DNA from: Azorhizobium doebereinerae UFLA1-100 | GTDB lineage: Bacteria; Pseudomonadota; Alphaproteobacteria; Rhizobiales; Xanthobacteraceae | Assembly (NCBI RefSeq): GCF_000473085.1 | Contig: NZ_AXBA01000023.1 | Span: 38,527-102,526 of the forward strand | DNA: 64,000 nucleotides | Direction: 5' to 3' | In this document: piece after piece, positions 30,914 to 39,871 of the stretch | Layout: the number at the start of each line of letters is the position of its first letter | How positions within the stretch are numbered: position 1 is the stretch's first letter | The notes under the pieces: model-generated | What the model was told of the DNA's origin: nothing | Seen by the model: the letters and a program-made list of their open reading frames with translations, nothing else | The model's database searches: none | Program-made: the position numbers and the translations under genes

Positions 30914-32122
30914 ATGGACCCCGCCCTTCTCCGCGTTCTCTGCGTCACCGCCGTCATCCAGCTGATCGCCTGGGGGACCGCGAGCCTGCTCGCCATCGTC
31001 GGCATCCGCATGGCGGCGGACCTGGGCATGGACGTGCCGACCGCATTCGCGGGCAGCACCGTCTTCTACTGCGTGATGGGGCTGTGCAGCCCCATCCTCG
31101 CCAAGGGCTTCGTGCGCTACGGCGCGCGGCGGGTGATGATGGCCGGCACGCTGGTGGCGGCGCCCGGCTTCGCCTTGCTGGCCACCGCCTCCGGGCCGCC
31201 GGCCTATTTCGCCGGCTGGACGCTGCTCGGCGTGAGCGGCAGCGCCATGCTCTCCACCGCCGCCGCCATCCTCATCCATGAGACGGCCGGCGCGCGGGCG
31301 CAGCGGGCCATGGGCGCTCTGATGCTGGCCACGGGCCTCTCCAGCAGCCTGTTCTGGCCCACCACCGCCGTGCTGGCGGACCTCTGGGGCTGGCGCGCCA
31401 CCTGCTGGATCTATGCCGGCCTGCACCTCGCGGTGTGCCTGCCGCTGCTCGCCTTCGCCTTGCCCGCGCGGCCGCCCGCCCATGCCGCGCCACAGCCCGC
31501 CGAAGCCGCGCCGCAGCCCGGCCGCCGCATCGGCGGCAAGCGCACCTTCTGCCTCATGATGGCGGCCATCGCGCTCAACGGCTTCGTCGCCTTCGGCTTC
31601 AACGCCATCTTCATCGAGCTGCTGAAGGTGCAGGGCGTGCCGCCCGAGCAGTCGGTGGCGGTCGGCTCGCTGCTGGGCGTGCTGCAAGTGAGCGCGCGGG
31701 TCATCGACTTCCTCGGCGGCGGGCGCTGGGACGGCCTCACCACCGGCCTGTGGGCCGGCGGCTTCATCGTCGCCGCGCCGCTGATCGCGCTGCTGGCGGA
31801 CGGGTCGCTGGCGGTGATCGGTCTGTTCGTGCTGGTCTACGGGCTCGGCACCGGCGCCTTCGCCGTCGCCCGCTCCACCATCCCGCTGGTCTTCTACGAC
31901 CAGGCGGCCTATGCGCGGGCGCTCTCCACCATCGCCCTGCCGCTGAACATCGCCTGCGCGATCTCGCCGCCCTTGTTCACGGGCATGCTGCTGGAAACCG
32001 GCGCCGGCTCGGTGCTCGGCCTCGCCACCGCCTGCGCGCTGGTGACGCTCGCCGCCTTGGTGGCGCTGCGCCGCTTCCGGCCGCATCGGCTGTCGACGGC
32101 AGACCTTACCCCGGCGGGCTGA
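30914..32122 (+). CDS. Major facilitator superfamily transporter
   Basis: A 402-residue protein with about twelve hydrophobic segments in two halves, separated by an Ala/Pro-rich loop of about 25 residues near residue 190. The first-half loop contains KGFVRYGARRVMMAG, a degenerate MFS loop 2-3 motif. The substrate is unknown. It stands on its own, 73 bases after the PNPOx-like gene, and could be co-transcribed with it. Confidence 0.85.
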   Translation: MDPALLRVLCVTAVIQLIAWGTASLLAIVGIRMAADLGMDVPTAFAGSTVFYCVMGLCSPILAKGFVRYGARRVMMAGTLVAAPGFALLATASGPPAYFAGWTLLGVSGSAMLSTAAAILIHETAGARAQRAMGALMLATGLSSSLFWPTTAVLADLWGWRATCWIYAGLHLAVCLPLLAFALPARPPAHAAPQPAEAAPQPGRRIGGKRTFCLMMAAIALNGFVAFGFNAIFIELLKVQGVPPEQSVAVGSLLGVLQVSARVIDFLGGGRWDGLTTGLWAGGFIVAAPLIALLADGSLAVIGLFVLVYGLGTGAFAVARSTIPLVFYDQAAYARALSTIALPLNIACAISPPLFTGMLLETGAGSVLGLATACALVTLAALVALRRFRPHRLSTADLTPAG

Positions 32123-32125
32123 GCC

Positions 32126-32743
32126 TCACGCCCGCCAGCAATCCGCCAGATGGTCGTCCACCAGCCCGCAGGCCTGCATGGCGGCGTAGACAATGGTCGG
32201 GCCGCAGAACTTGAAACCAGCCGCCTTCAGGCGCTTGGACAAGGCGCGGGAGGCCGGCGTCTCGGCCGGGATGTCGGACAAAGTGCGCGGGTGGTTCACC
32301 TGCACGGCACCGTCCACCGCCTCCCACATGAAATGCGAGAACGATACGCCCTTGTCGCGCAGGTCGAGATAGGCGCGGGCGGAGAGCACGGCGCCCTCGA
32401 TCTTGGCGCGGTTACGCACGATGCCGGCGTCCGCCATCAGCGCCGCCTGCTTCTCCGCGCCGTAGCGGGCCATCACCTCCGGCTCGAAGCCGTCGAAGGC
32501 GCGGCGGAAATTGTCCCGCTTGCGCAGGATGGTGATCCAGGCGAGCCCGGCCTGGAAGCCATCGAGCACCAGCTTCTCGAACAGCGCGCGGTCGTCGCGC
32601 TCGGGCACGCCCCATTCGGTGTCGTGATAGGCGACATAGAGCGGATCGGTGCCGCACCATCCGCAACGGCACTTGCCGTCGGGATGCGGCCTGAGGCCGC
32701 CCGCGAGAGCGGGCGGCGCCAGAGGTTCGGCAGGTGCGCTCAC
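32126..32743 (-). CDS. tag: DNA-3-methyladenine glycosylase I
   Basis: A 205-residue base-excision repair enzyme that removes 3-methyladenine. The zinc-snap start KCRCGWCGTDPLYVAYHDTE is diagnostic (Cys and His ligands), followed by LFEKLVLDGFQAGLAWITIL and the C-terminal FCGPTIVYAAMQACGLVDDH. The length is normal for Tag. The start overlaps the ygfZ stop by four bases. Confidence 0.96.
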   Translation of the reverse strand: MSAPAEPLAPPALAGGLRPHPDGKCRCGWCGTDPLYVAYHDTEWGVPERDDRALFEKLVLDGFQAGLAWITILRKRDNFRRAFDGFEPEVMARYGAEKQAALMADAGIVRNRAKIEGAVLSARAYLDLRDKGVSFSHFMWEAVDGAVQVNHPRTLSDIPAETPASRALSKRLKAAGFKFCGPTIVYAAMQACGLVDDHLADCWRA

Positions 32744-33606
32744 ACGCCCTCCATGTCGAAGGTGGCCCAGGCCGGGCGCTTCAGGGTCACTTCCACGCCG
32801 CCGGCCACCAAAGGCAGGCCGCTGGCTTTCGCTTCCGCCACGCGGTCGAGCCGCACCAGAGCGATGCCCTGGCCGGCGGCGGAGGAGCCGATGCGGCCCA
32901 CCGTCTTCTCGCCGGCGCGGATCTCGGCCCCGGCCTCGGGCGCGAAGGCGAACAGCGCCTCCACCGCGCGGGTGCGGGCGATGCCGCGATGCTGGGTGCG
33001 CGAGACCACTTCCTGGCCGATGTAGCAGCCCTTCTTGAAGTCGACCCCGCCCAGTTGGTCCATGTCCGCCTCGTGCGGGAAGGCATCGCCATAGATGAAG
33101 TCCGCCCCGCCCTGCGGGATGCCGAGCGCGATGCGGTGCGCCGCATAGGCCTGCGCGTCGCCGCCGATGCCTTGCGCCTGCGCCAGCGGGACGACGCTGC
33201 GGGTGCCCAGTTCCGCGAGACGCGGGTCGGCGAAGGCCTCGGCCCCCTCCGGCGGGGCGGCATCGCCCCAGGCGGCGACCACGGCGCGGTCCTCGGCGAG
33301 CGCGAACGCTACCTTGGAGCGCAGCAGGTACATGGTGAAGCGCTTCAACAGGTCGCCCGCCAGGGCGCGGGGGGCATCGAGCAGGAAATGCTCGGGCTCG
33401 TCCTTGGCCGTGTCGGTCGCGGGCGTGGGCGCATAGACCAGGAAATCGCTGATGATCTTGCCCTGGGGCATCAAAAGGGCACCGTAGCGGGCCTGGCCCG
33501 GCGTCAGCGTCTTCACGTTGCAGGTAATCACATTATGCAGAAAGGCACGCGCATCCGGGCCGGTCACGGTGACGACGGCGCGATCCGCGAGATATGCGAG
33601 AGGCAT
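32740..33606 (-). CDS. ygfZ: YgfZ-family folate-binding protein (Fe-S cluster assembly)
   Basis: A 288-residue aminomethyltransferase-fold protein that uses tetrahydrofolate to help maintain certain Fe-S proteins such as the tRNA thiotransferase MiaB. The diagnostic motif KGCYIGQEVVSRTQHRG, with the functional cysteine in K-G-C-Y-x-G-Q-E, is present. It forms a two-gene operon with tag (four-base overlap) and is divergent from dihydroorotase. Confidence 0.94.
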   Translation of the reverse strand: MPLAYLADRAVVTVTGPDARAFLHNVITCNVKTLTPGQARYGALLMPQGKIISDFLVYAPTPATDTAKDEPEHFLLDAPRALAGDLLKRFTMYLLRSKVAFALAEDRAVVAAWGDAAPPEGAEAFADPRLAELGTRSVVPLAQAQGIGGDAQAYAAHRIALGIPQGGADFIYGDAFPHEADMDQLGGVDFKKGCYIGQEVVSRTQHRGIARTRAVEALFAFAPEAGAEIRAGEKTVGRIGSSAAGQGIALVRLDRVAEAKASGLPLVAGGVEVTLKRPAWATFDMEGV

Positions 33607-33680
33607 GGCCGTATCCTTGTCAGACGTCTCAGAGAGACTTAAAGCCCCCGGCAGCGCCCACCATCAGCGAGCACACTGCC

Positions 33681-35018
33681 ATGGCCGATAGCTTCGATCT
33701 TATACTGAAGGGCGCCCGCGCGGTAACGCCGGAAGGCGAGGTCTTTTGCGACATCGGCGTCAGCGGCGGGCGCATCCGCGCGCTTGGCTCGCTGGGGGCG
33801 GCCAGCGCCGGCGAGGTGATCGACGCCACCGGCCTGCACATCCTGCCCGGCGTCATCGACACCCAGGTGCATTTCCGCGAGCCGGGGCTGGAGCAGAAGG
33901 AAGACCTGGAGACCGGGTCGCGCGCTGCCGTCATGGGCGGGGTGACGTCCGTGTTCGAGATGCCGAACACCAATCCCCAGACCACGGACGCCGCCGCGCT
34001 GGAGGACAAGATCCGCCGCGGCACCGACCGCATGCATTGCGACTTCGCCTTCTACGTCGGCGGCACCCACGACAACGTGCGCGACCTGCCGGAATTGGAG
34101 CGCCTGCCCGGCGCCGCCGGCATCAAGGTGTTCATCGGCTCCTCCACCGGCTCGCTGCTGGTGGCGGACGACGGCGGCGTGAAGGAGATCCTCAAGGTCA
34201 TCCGCCGCCGCGCCGCCTTCCATTGCGAGGACGAGCCGCGCCTCAACGAGCGCAAGCCCCTGCGCGTGCCGGGCGACCCGTCCTCCCACCCGGTGTGGCG
34301 CGACGAGATCGCCGCTTTGACCGCCACCCGCCGCCTGGTCAACCTGGCGCGGGAGGTGGGCGCGCGGGTGCACGTGCTGCACGTCACCACCGCCGAGGAG
34401 ATGGACTTCCTGGCCGATGCCCGCGACGTGGCCTCGGTGGAGGTCACCCCGCACCATCTCACCATGGCGGCGCCGGAGTGCTACCAGCGCCTCGGCACCC
34501 TGGCGCAGATGAACCCGCCGGTGCGCGATGCCCGCCACCGCGACGCGCTGTGGCGCGCGCTCGCCGCCGGCATCGTGGACGTGCTCGGCTCCGACCACGC
34601 GCCGCACACGCTGGAGGAAAAGTCCAAGCCCTATCCGGACACCCCCTCGGGCATGACCGGCGTGCAGACCCTGGTGCCGCTAATGCTGGACCACGTGGCC
34701 AATGGCAAGCTGTCGCTGCTGCGCTTCGTGGACCTGACCAGCGCCGGCCCGGCGCGGCTGTTCAACATCGCCCGCAAGGGCCGCATCGCGGTGGGCTACG
34801 ACGCCGACTTCACCGTTGTGGACCTGAAGCGCCGCGCCACCATCACCAACGACTGGATCGCCTCGCGCGCCAAGTGGACGCCCTATGACGGCGTCGAGGT
34901 CACCGGCTGGCCGGTGGGCACCTTCGTGCGCGGCCGCAAGGTGATGTGGGAGGGCGAGCTCACCACCCCCGCCCAGGGCGCGCCCATCTCCTTCCTGGAA
35001 GCCCTGCCCAAGGCCTGA
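33681..35018 (+). CDS. pyrC: Dihydroorotase
   Basis: A 445-residue amidohydrolase that converts carbamoyl-aspartate to dihydroorotate in pyrimidine synthesis. The metal motif is QVHFREPGLEQKEDLETG, followed by GGVTSVFEMPNTNPQTT, AFHCEDEPRLNER, EVTPHHLTM and GSDHAPHTLEEK. This is the larger PyrC/AllB-like class, with a complete set of metal ligands, so it should be catalytically active rather than a PyrC' pseudo-subunit. The ATG at 33681 lies directly before the conserved FDLILKGARA strand. A strong terminator follows. Confidence 0.93.
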   Translation: MADSFDLILKGARAVTPEGEVFCDIGVSGGRIRALGSLGAASAGEVIDATGLHILPGVIDTQVHFREPGLEQKEDLETGSRAAVMGGVTSVFEMPNTNPQTTDAAALEDKIRRGTDRMHCDFAFYVGGTHDNVRDLPELERLPGAAGIKVFIGSSTGSLLVADDGGVKEILKVIRRRAAFHCEDEPRLNERKPLRVPGDPSSHPVWRDEIAALTATRRLVNLAREVGARVHVLHVTTAEEMDFLADARDVASVEVTPHHLTMAAPECYQRLGTLAQMNPPVRDARHRDALWRALAAGIVDVLGSDHAPHTLEEKSKPYPDTPSGMTGVQTLVPLMLDHVANGKLSLLRFVDLTSAGPARLFNIARKGRIAVGYDADFTVVDLKRRATITNDWIASRAKWTPYDGVEVTGWPVGTFVRGRKVMWEGELTTPAQGAPISFLEALPKA

Positions 35019-35051
35019 GCGAGGCCCTGAGCCGGGGCCGGACGACAACGA

Positions 35052-35086
35052 AAAACGCTCCGCAGGCCAAGCCCGCGGAGCGTTTT
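35052..35086. terminator. Bidirectional terminator after pyrC
   Basis: AAAACGCTCCGC and GCGGAGCGTTTT around an 11-base loop, with A and T runs on both sides. It separates pyrC from the convergent small gene downstream. Confidence 0.9.
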
Positions 35087-35116
35087 CATATTCCGGATGG
35101 GCCGGGAAATCGGTGG

Positions 35117-35389
35117 CTACTGGCGCTGGCCGATCAGCGTATAGGCGCCGGTGCGCACGCGCTCGGCCAGCGAGGTCACGTAGTCGGCGGTAGGCTCCTC
35201 GCCATAGGTGTCCACCAGGGTGCGGAGCGCGCTGAACAGCGCCGCCTGCACGAGGCAATCCTCGTCGAGGCCGTCGCGCAGCGCTTCCGTCCAGGCGTCC
35301 TCCAGATAGGACAGGGCCACGTGCCGCTCGTCCGAGGCGGGTTCGGCGACGTTCAGCGGGTAAGAGGCGAAATTGGACGTGCTGGACAA
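35117..35389 (-). CDS. Conserved small hypothetical protein, TTG start
   Basis: A 90-residue protein without a known domain. The best start is TTG at 35389, six bases after GGAGGT; the frame has no ATG closer than 35458, which lacks a ribosome-binding site. The product begins (M)SSTSNFASYPLNVAEP and continues with HVALSYLEDAWTEALRDGLD and LVDTYGEEPTADYV, an acidic and probably helical protein. Similar short proteins occur in Hyphomicrobiales. No function is known. Confidence 0.7.
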   Translation of the reverse strand: MSSTSNFASYPLNVAEPASDERHVALSYLEDAWTEALRDGLDEDCLVQAALFSALRTLVDTYGEEPTADYVTSLAERVRTGAYTLIGQRQ

Positions 35390-35563
35390 GATCGACCTCC
35401 GCGCCGCATCCCCAATCGTGCGACGGCCAAGAAGTAGCACGCCGGCCGGTCCCGTCACGGAAGTTCTGAACGAAAGGTTAATCCCCCAACGGCAGGGCGC
35501 GGGCGCCGCGCGGCGCTGTGCAAAACCCGCCCGAAGACCGGCCGGCGGCGGCGGTTTGCGGCC

Positions 35564-35965
35564 TCAGTTGCCGCCGAACCGCACCACGATCTCATGGGAG
35601 AGCCGGGCGCCCTCCTCCATCTGCCGCTGCACCGCCAGCACAGCGGCCGGCGTGCAGGTGCGGTAGACCGTGGCATAGCTGGAATAGCCGGCGTTGAACG
35701 AGGCGACGAGCTTGCCCTTGCGGGCATCGGACGGCTGCTCGGCATCGATCAGCGTCTGCATCTCGGTGCGCCAGCGCTGCCCCTCGCCCGATGCGCCGCA
35801 CAGCGGACGCAGATAATGCAGGGAGCCGAGCAGTTCGGCGATCTTCAGCAGATCCTGCTCATAGGGCGGGGTCGAGCCTTCCGCCGGCGCGGCCATGGCC
35901 GCCCGCCCGCCCAGGAGGGTGGCGGCAAGAGCCAGGACAACCGGAAGCTGAAATGCGCGGGCCAT
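35564..35965 (-). CDS. TIGR02301-family exported protein
   Basis: A 133-residue secreted protein with a signal peptide (residues 1-25, ending AMAAP). The mature part has the family pattern LLKIAELLGSLHYLRPLCG, WRTEMQTLIDAEQP, FNAGYSSYATVYRTCTPAA and EGARLSHEI. The two cysteines could form a disulfide. TIGR02301 proteins are restricted to alphaproteobacteria and have no known function. It lies 47 bases downstream of the NUDIX gene in the same orientation and is probably co-transcribed. Confidence 0.88.
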   Translation of the reverse strand: MARAFQLPVVLALAATLLGGRAAMAAPAEGSTPPYEQDLLKIAELLGSLHYLRPLCGASGEGQRWRTEMQTLIDAEQPSDARKGKLVASFNAGYSSYATVYRTCTPAAVLAVQRQMEEGARLSHEIVVRFGGN

Positions 35966-36012
35966 CAGATGTTCGTGCCGCCGGGCGGGCGCGCCGTCAA
36001 GGGGCCATTCCG

Positions 36013-36450
36013 TCAAGAAGCCTCGGCCTCCGCCATCAGCCGCGCGGCGGCCCGCACCACCTCCGCCAGCCCGTCGGTGGTGGGCAAACCGGCGACATCC
36101 TCCGGCGCGAACCAGCCCACCTCCAGCGCCTCCTCGCCCGGCACCGGCTCGCCGGAACGCCAGCGCGCCGCATGGGCGATGACCACATAGTGCGCCAGCA
36201 GGCCCTGGTCCTCGCCGCGCACGATGATGTCGCGGGCGGCGGCCACGGCCAGGATCTCCGCCTCCACCGCCACTTCCTCCATCACCTCGCGGGCGGCGGC
36301 CTCAGCCAGGGTCTCGCCCGGCTCCACCTTGCCGCCGGGCAGGCTCCACAGGCCGTGCCCGGGGCCACGGCCCCGACGGGCCAGGAGCACCCGCGCATCG
36401 CGGAACACGGCGGCGCTGGCGGCAAGGACGGGGCGGACGGGCTCGGTCAT
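36013..36450 (-). CDS. NUDIX hydrolase
   Basis: A 145-residue pyrophosphohydrolase. The Nudix box is complete: GGKVEPGETLAEAA, then AREVMEEVAVE (G-x5-E-x7-R-E-x-x-E-E). Its start RPVLAASAAVFRDARVLLAR is typical of the MutT/ADP-ribose pyrophosphatase-like group. The exact nucleotide substrate is unknown. First gene before the TIGR02301 gene. Confidence 0.92.
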   Translation of the reverse strand: MTEPVRPVLAASAAVFRDARVLLARRGRGPGHGLWSLPGGKVEPGETLAEAAAREVMEEVAVEAEILAVAAARDIIVRGEDQGLLAHYVVIAHAARWRSGEPVPGEEALEVGWFAPEDVAGLPTTDGLAEVVRAAARLMAEAEAS

Positions 36451-36643
36451 GGCGGCTCGGGGAAAGGCGGGGACGGATCGGGAGGGCGAGCCTAGCAGGG
36501 TTCTTGCCCACCGGCACGGGGATGCCGGGCCTTCCGCGATGGGAGGACGCGCGATAAGCCTGCACCAGGCGCGGGCGGGGAATCACCTCGTCCCGCGCGG
36601 CCGGCGGACGAGGCCGCACGGCCCGAGCGTGGACATAAGAGCC

Positions 36644-37294
36644 GTGACCAGAGACCCAGCCGAACCCGCCGCCCAGGCGGCCGCGAAGCCATCCGCCAAG
36701 CCATCCGCCAAGCCCCGCGCGTGGCAGCGCATGCTGTCCGGCCGGCGGCTGGACCTGCTGGACCCCTCCCCGCTGGACATCGAGATCGAGGACATCGCCC
36801 ATGGCCTTGCTCGCGTGGCGCGCTGGAACGGGCAGACCAGCGGCGACCACATCTTCTCCGTCGCCCAGCACTCGCTGCTGGTGGAGCGCATGGCGCGCGA
36901 GGCCAGCCACGACCTCGACCGGCGCTGGCGCCTCGCCGTGCTGCTGCACGACGCCCCGGAATATGTGATCGGGGACATGATCTCGCCCTTCAAGGCGATG
37001 ATCGGAGGCGACTACAAGAGCGTCGAGAACCGCCTGCTCGCCGCCATCAGCCTGCGCTTCGGCCTGCCGCCCTCCTGGCCGGAGGCGCTGGTGAAGGCCA
37101 CCAAGACCGCCGACCGCGCCGCCGCCTTTCTGGAGGCGACCCGCCTCGCCGGCTTCTCGCAGGCGGAGGCGCAGAAATTCTTCGGCCGCCCGCCGCGTCT
37201 CGACGCGGAGGTTGAGAATGCCTATCTCACACCCTGGAGCGCTCAGGAGGCGAAAACCCGGTTCCTGGCGCGGTTCGAGGAGCTTGTCCGATGA
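36644..37294 (+). CDS. HD-domain hydrolase (YfbR-like nucleotidase family)
   Basis: A protein of about 216 residues with a Lys/Pro/Ala-rich N-terminus and an HD metal-phosphohydrolase domain: IEDIAHGLARVARWNGQTSG, FSVAQHSLLVERMA (first His), LLHDAPEYVIGDMISP (the HD pair) and KTADRAAAFLEATRL (last Asp). This layout matches HD proteins related to 5'-deoxynucleotidase YfbR. The start codon is uncertain: GTG at 36644 or 36629. The stop overlaps the phosphatase gene by four bases. Confidence 0.86.
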   Translation: MTRDPAEPAAQAAAKPSAKPSAKPRAWQRMLSGRRLDLLDPSPLDIEIEDIAHGLARVARWNGQTSGDHIFSVAQHSLLVERMAREASHDLDRRWRLAVLLHDAPEYVIGDMISPFKAMIGGDYKSVENRLLAAISLRFGLPPSWPEALVKATKTADRAAAFLEATRLAGFSQAEAQKFFGRPPRLDAEVENAYLTPWSAQEAKTRFLARFEELVR

Positions 37295-37797
37295 TCCACG
37301 TCTGCTCCCTCTCGCGGCTGCATGAGACGGTGGAGCGCACCGGCGCCCGGCACGTCATCACGCTCATCAACGGCGGCACCGCCGTGACGCGTCCGAACAA
37401 TGTGGACCCCACGCACCATCTCTTCCTCGGCATCAACGACATCGTCGAGGAGGCCGAAGGGCTGGTGGCGCCCGGCGCGGCGCACATGCGCGACCTTTTG
37501 GACTTCGTGACGCTGTGGCCCCGACAGGCGCCGCTCGTCATCCATTGCTACGCCGGCATCTCCCGCTCCACCGCCGCCGCCTATACGACGCTCTGCGCGC
37601 TGCTGCCGGAGAAGGACGAGATGGACCTCGCGCTCCGGGTGCGGCAGGCCTCGCCCAGCGCCACGCCCAACGCCCGCATCGTCGCTTTGGCGGACACCGC
37701 GCTCGGCCGCGAGGGGCGCATGGTCAAGGCCATCGCCGCCATCGGCCGCGGCAAGGACGCCTTCGAGGGCGAGCCCTTCGCTCTACAGATCGACTGA
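37291..37797 (+). CDS. Tyrosine phosphatase-family protein
   Basis: A 168-residue cysteine phosphatase-fold protein. The P-loop HCYAGISRS supplies the nucleophile C86 and the Arg six residues later (C-x5-R). RHVITLINGGTAVTRP is in the place of the WPD region. It may dephosphorylate tyrosine, phosphoinositides or nucleotides. Because it overlaps the HD hydrolase gene by four bases, the two probably act in one pathway. Its 3' end overlaps the convergent methyltransferase gene by 15 bases. Confidence 0.86.
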   Translation: MIHVCSLSRLHETVERTGARHVITLINGGTAVTRPNNVDPTHHLFLGINDIVEEAEGLVAPGAAHMRDLLDFVTLWPRQAPLVIHCYAGISRSTAAAYTTLCALLPEKDEMDLALRVRQASPSATPNARIVALADTALGREGRMVKAIAAIGRGKDAFEGEPFALQID

Positions 37798-38736
37798 CCG
37801 GGCGAGCACCGCCACGAGGCCCGGAACCGGCGCGCCCTTCTCGGTGCGGGTGGATCGGTCCTCAAGCAGGTGCACGGCAAGGCCCGCGCCATCGGCTTCC
37901 GCCGTCACCAGCGCCCGCCCATGGGCGTAGCGCAGCGTCTCGCGCAGCAGCAGGCCGTCGCCCGCATGGGTCTCCACGGTAAATGCGAACAGCCCGCCGG
38001 GGGCGAGCGCGGCGGCGGCGGCCCGGAAGATGGGGCCAAGCTCGCCCACATAGCAGAGCGCGTCCGCCGCCAGGATCAAGTCCAGGCTGCCGGGGGGGAC
38101 GGCGGCGAGAGCCGCGCCCATCTCGCCCACCTCCAGCCGGGCATAGAGGCCGAGCGCGCGGGCCCGCGCCACCATGGCGGGGGAGAGGTCCACCCCGTCC
38201 AGCGCCGCCACCCGCCCGGCGAACAGCGGCGCCGCCAGCCCGGTGCCGCAGCCCAGATCCAGCGCGTGGGCGAAGCGCGGCGCCCGGCCGGCGGCGGCGC
38301 ACGCCGCCTCCACCGCCTCGCTGAGCACCTCCGGCCCGCGATAGGCGAGATTTTCACGCAGGGCGGCGTCGAAGCGGGGCGCGTACTGGTCGAACAAGGT
38401 GCGCACATAGTCCGGCGACATGGCGCCCTCGGCCGCCGCCCCGCCCAATTGCGCCAGCCGCAGCCCGGCCCCCAGCGCATCGGCCGGATCGCGCTCGCGC
38501 GCCGCAGCGAAGGCCGCCGCCGCCCCGGCGGTGTCGCCCGCCGCGAGGCGCGCCTCGCCCAGCAGGAACCATGCGGCCAGGAAATGGGGAGCTTCCCGGA
38601 CCGTATCGGCCATCAGCTCGGCGGCGGCCGTGGCATCGCCCGCCTCCAGATCGGCGCGCGCCCAGTCGAGCCGTCGGTCGAGGGCGGGATCGCCGGAGGT
38701 GGCGGACAGCGGCTGGGAACTGGAAGGGGATGCCAC
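37783..38736 (-). CDS. SAM-dependent methyltransferase with N-terminal TPR repeats
   Basis: A protein of about 317 residues. Residues 15-95 form two or three TPR-like helical repeats (LDWARADLEAGDATAAAELM; LLGEARLAAGDTAGAAAAF), and the rest is a class I methyltransferase with motif I LDLGCGTGLAAP, LDGVDLSPAMVARAR and LILAADALCYVG. The SPDYVRTLFDQYAPRFDA segment links the two parts; similar proteins are annotated as BioC/TPR methyltransferases. GTG at 38736 is preferred because GAGG lies before it, while the ATGs at 38769 and 38784 would leave no room for the divergent promoter. Confidence 0.86.
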   Translation of the reverse strand: MASPSSSQPLSATSGDPALDRRLDWARADLEAGDATAAAELMADTVREAPHFLAAWFLLGEARLAAGDTAGAAAAFAAARERDPADALGAGLRLAQLGGAAAEGAMSPDYVRTLFDQYAPRFDAALRENLAYRGPEVLSEAVEAACAAAGRAPRFAHALDLGCGTGLAAPLFAGRVAALDGVDLSPAMVARARALGLYARLEVGEMGAALAAVPPGSLDLILAADALCYVGELGPIFRAAAAALAPGGLFAFTVETHAGDGLLLRETLRYAHGRALVTAEADGAGLAVHLLEDRSTRTEKGAPVPGLVAVLARSVDL

Positions 38737-38782
38737 GCGGGCCTCGCACAAAGGGAATTGGGCTCCCATATAGCCCTTAACC

Positions 38783-39871
38783 ATGCGCCCGGAAGACCTT
38801 CTCTGCCCCTCGCCCAAGGGCCTCTATTCCCCCGCCGGCGATTTCTACGTGGACCCGGTGCGCGCCGTCCCCCGCGCGCTGATCACGCACGGCCATTCCG
38901 ACCACGCCAGGCGCGGCCACGGCCAAGTGCTGGCGACCCGCGAGACGCTGGACCTCATGGCGCTGCGCTACGGCGCCAATTTCGCCGGCGCGACCCAGGC
39001 CCTCGCCTATGGCGAGAGCGTGGACATCAATGGCGTGCGCGTCACCGCCCATCCCGCCGGCCATGTGCTCGGCTCGGCACAGATGGCGCTGGACTGGCGC
39101 GGCCTCACCATCGTCGCCTCGGGTGACTACAAGGACGCAGCGGATCCTACCTGCGCGCCCTTCGCGCCGGTGCGCTGCCACGTCTTCATTTCCGAGGCCA
39201 CCTTCGGCCTGCCGGTGTTCCGCCACCCGGACGCGGCGGCGGAAACCGCCAAGCTCGTCAATTCCGTCGGGCTGTTCCCCGAGCGCGCCCACATCCTCGG
39301 CGCCTATTCGCTCGGCAAGGCCCAGCGCATGATGGCGCTGCTCCGGCAGGCGGGCCATGCGGCGCCGCTCTACGTGCATGGCGCGCTGACCGAGATCACC
39401 GATTACTATGAGGCGAAGGGCATGGCCCTCGGCCCCATCCGGCCGGTGAAGGGCGTCGCCAAGGCCGAACTGGCCGGGGCCATCGTCATCGCCCCGCCCA
39501 TGGCGCTCACCGATGTGTGGACGCGCAATTTCCCCGATCCGGTCACCGCCTTCGCCTCCGGCTGGATGCGGGTGCGCGCCCGCGCCCGGCAGCGCGGCAT
39601 CGAGCTGCCGCTCGTCGTCTCCGACCATGCGGACTGGGACGGGCTCACTGCCAGCGTCGCCGCCACCGGCTGCGAGGAACTCTGGGTCACGCACGGCGCG
39701 GAAGACGCGCTGGTGCATTGGGCGGGGACGCGGGGGCTTCGCGCCCGCCCGCTCCACATGGTGGGCTATGCGGAGGAGGACGAGGACGCCCAGGCGGCCG
39801 CCGAAGGAGAGCCGCCCCCGGCGGCAGCCGAGGGCGAGGCGGAGGCGGGCGCCGGGGACGGCGCGCCATGA
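38783..39871 (+). CDS. Ligase-associated DNA exonuclease (MBL/beta-CASP fold)
   Basis: A 362-residue nuclease of the family that accompanies ATP-dependent DNA ligases. The metal motif is HGHSDHARRGHG (H-x-H-x-D-H), with further ligands in AHPAGHVLGSAQM, SGDYKD and SDHADWDGLTA. It is thought to trim DNA 3' ends before ligation in a bacterial repair pathway. The C-terminal 30 residues are an Ala/Glu-rich tail. The ligase gene starts within its stop codon (ATGA). Confidence 0.92.
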   Translation: MRPEDLLCPSPKGLYSPAGDFYVDPVRAVPRALITHGHSDHARRGHGQVLATRETLDLMALRYGANFAGATQALAYGESVDINGVRVTAHPAGHVLGSAQMALDWRGLTIVASGDYKDAADPTCAPFAPVRCHVFISEATFGLPVFRHPDAAAETAKLVNSVGLFPERAHILGAYSLGKAQRMMALLRQAGHAAPLYVHGALTEITDYYEAKGMALGPIRPVKGVAKAELAGAIVIAPPMALTDVWTRNFPDPVTAFASGWMRVRARARQRGIELPLVVSDHADWDGLTASVAATGCEELWVTHGAEDALVHWAGTRGLRARPLHMVGYAEEDEDAQAAAEGEPPPAAAEGEAEAGAGDGAP

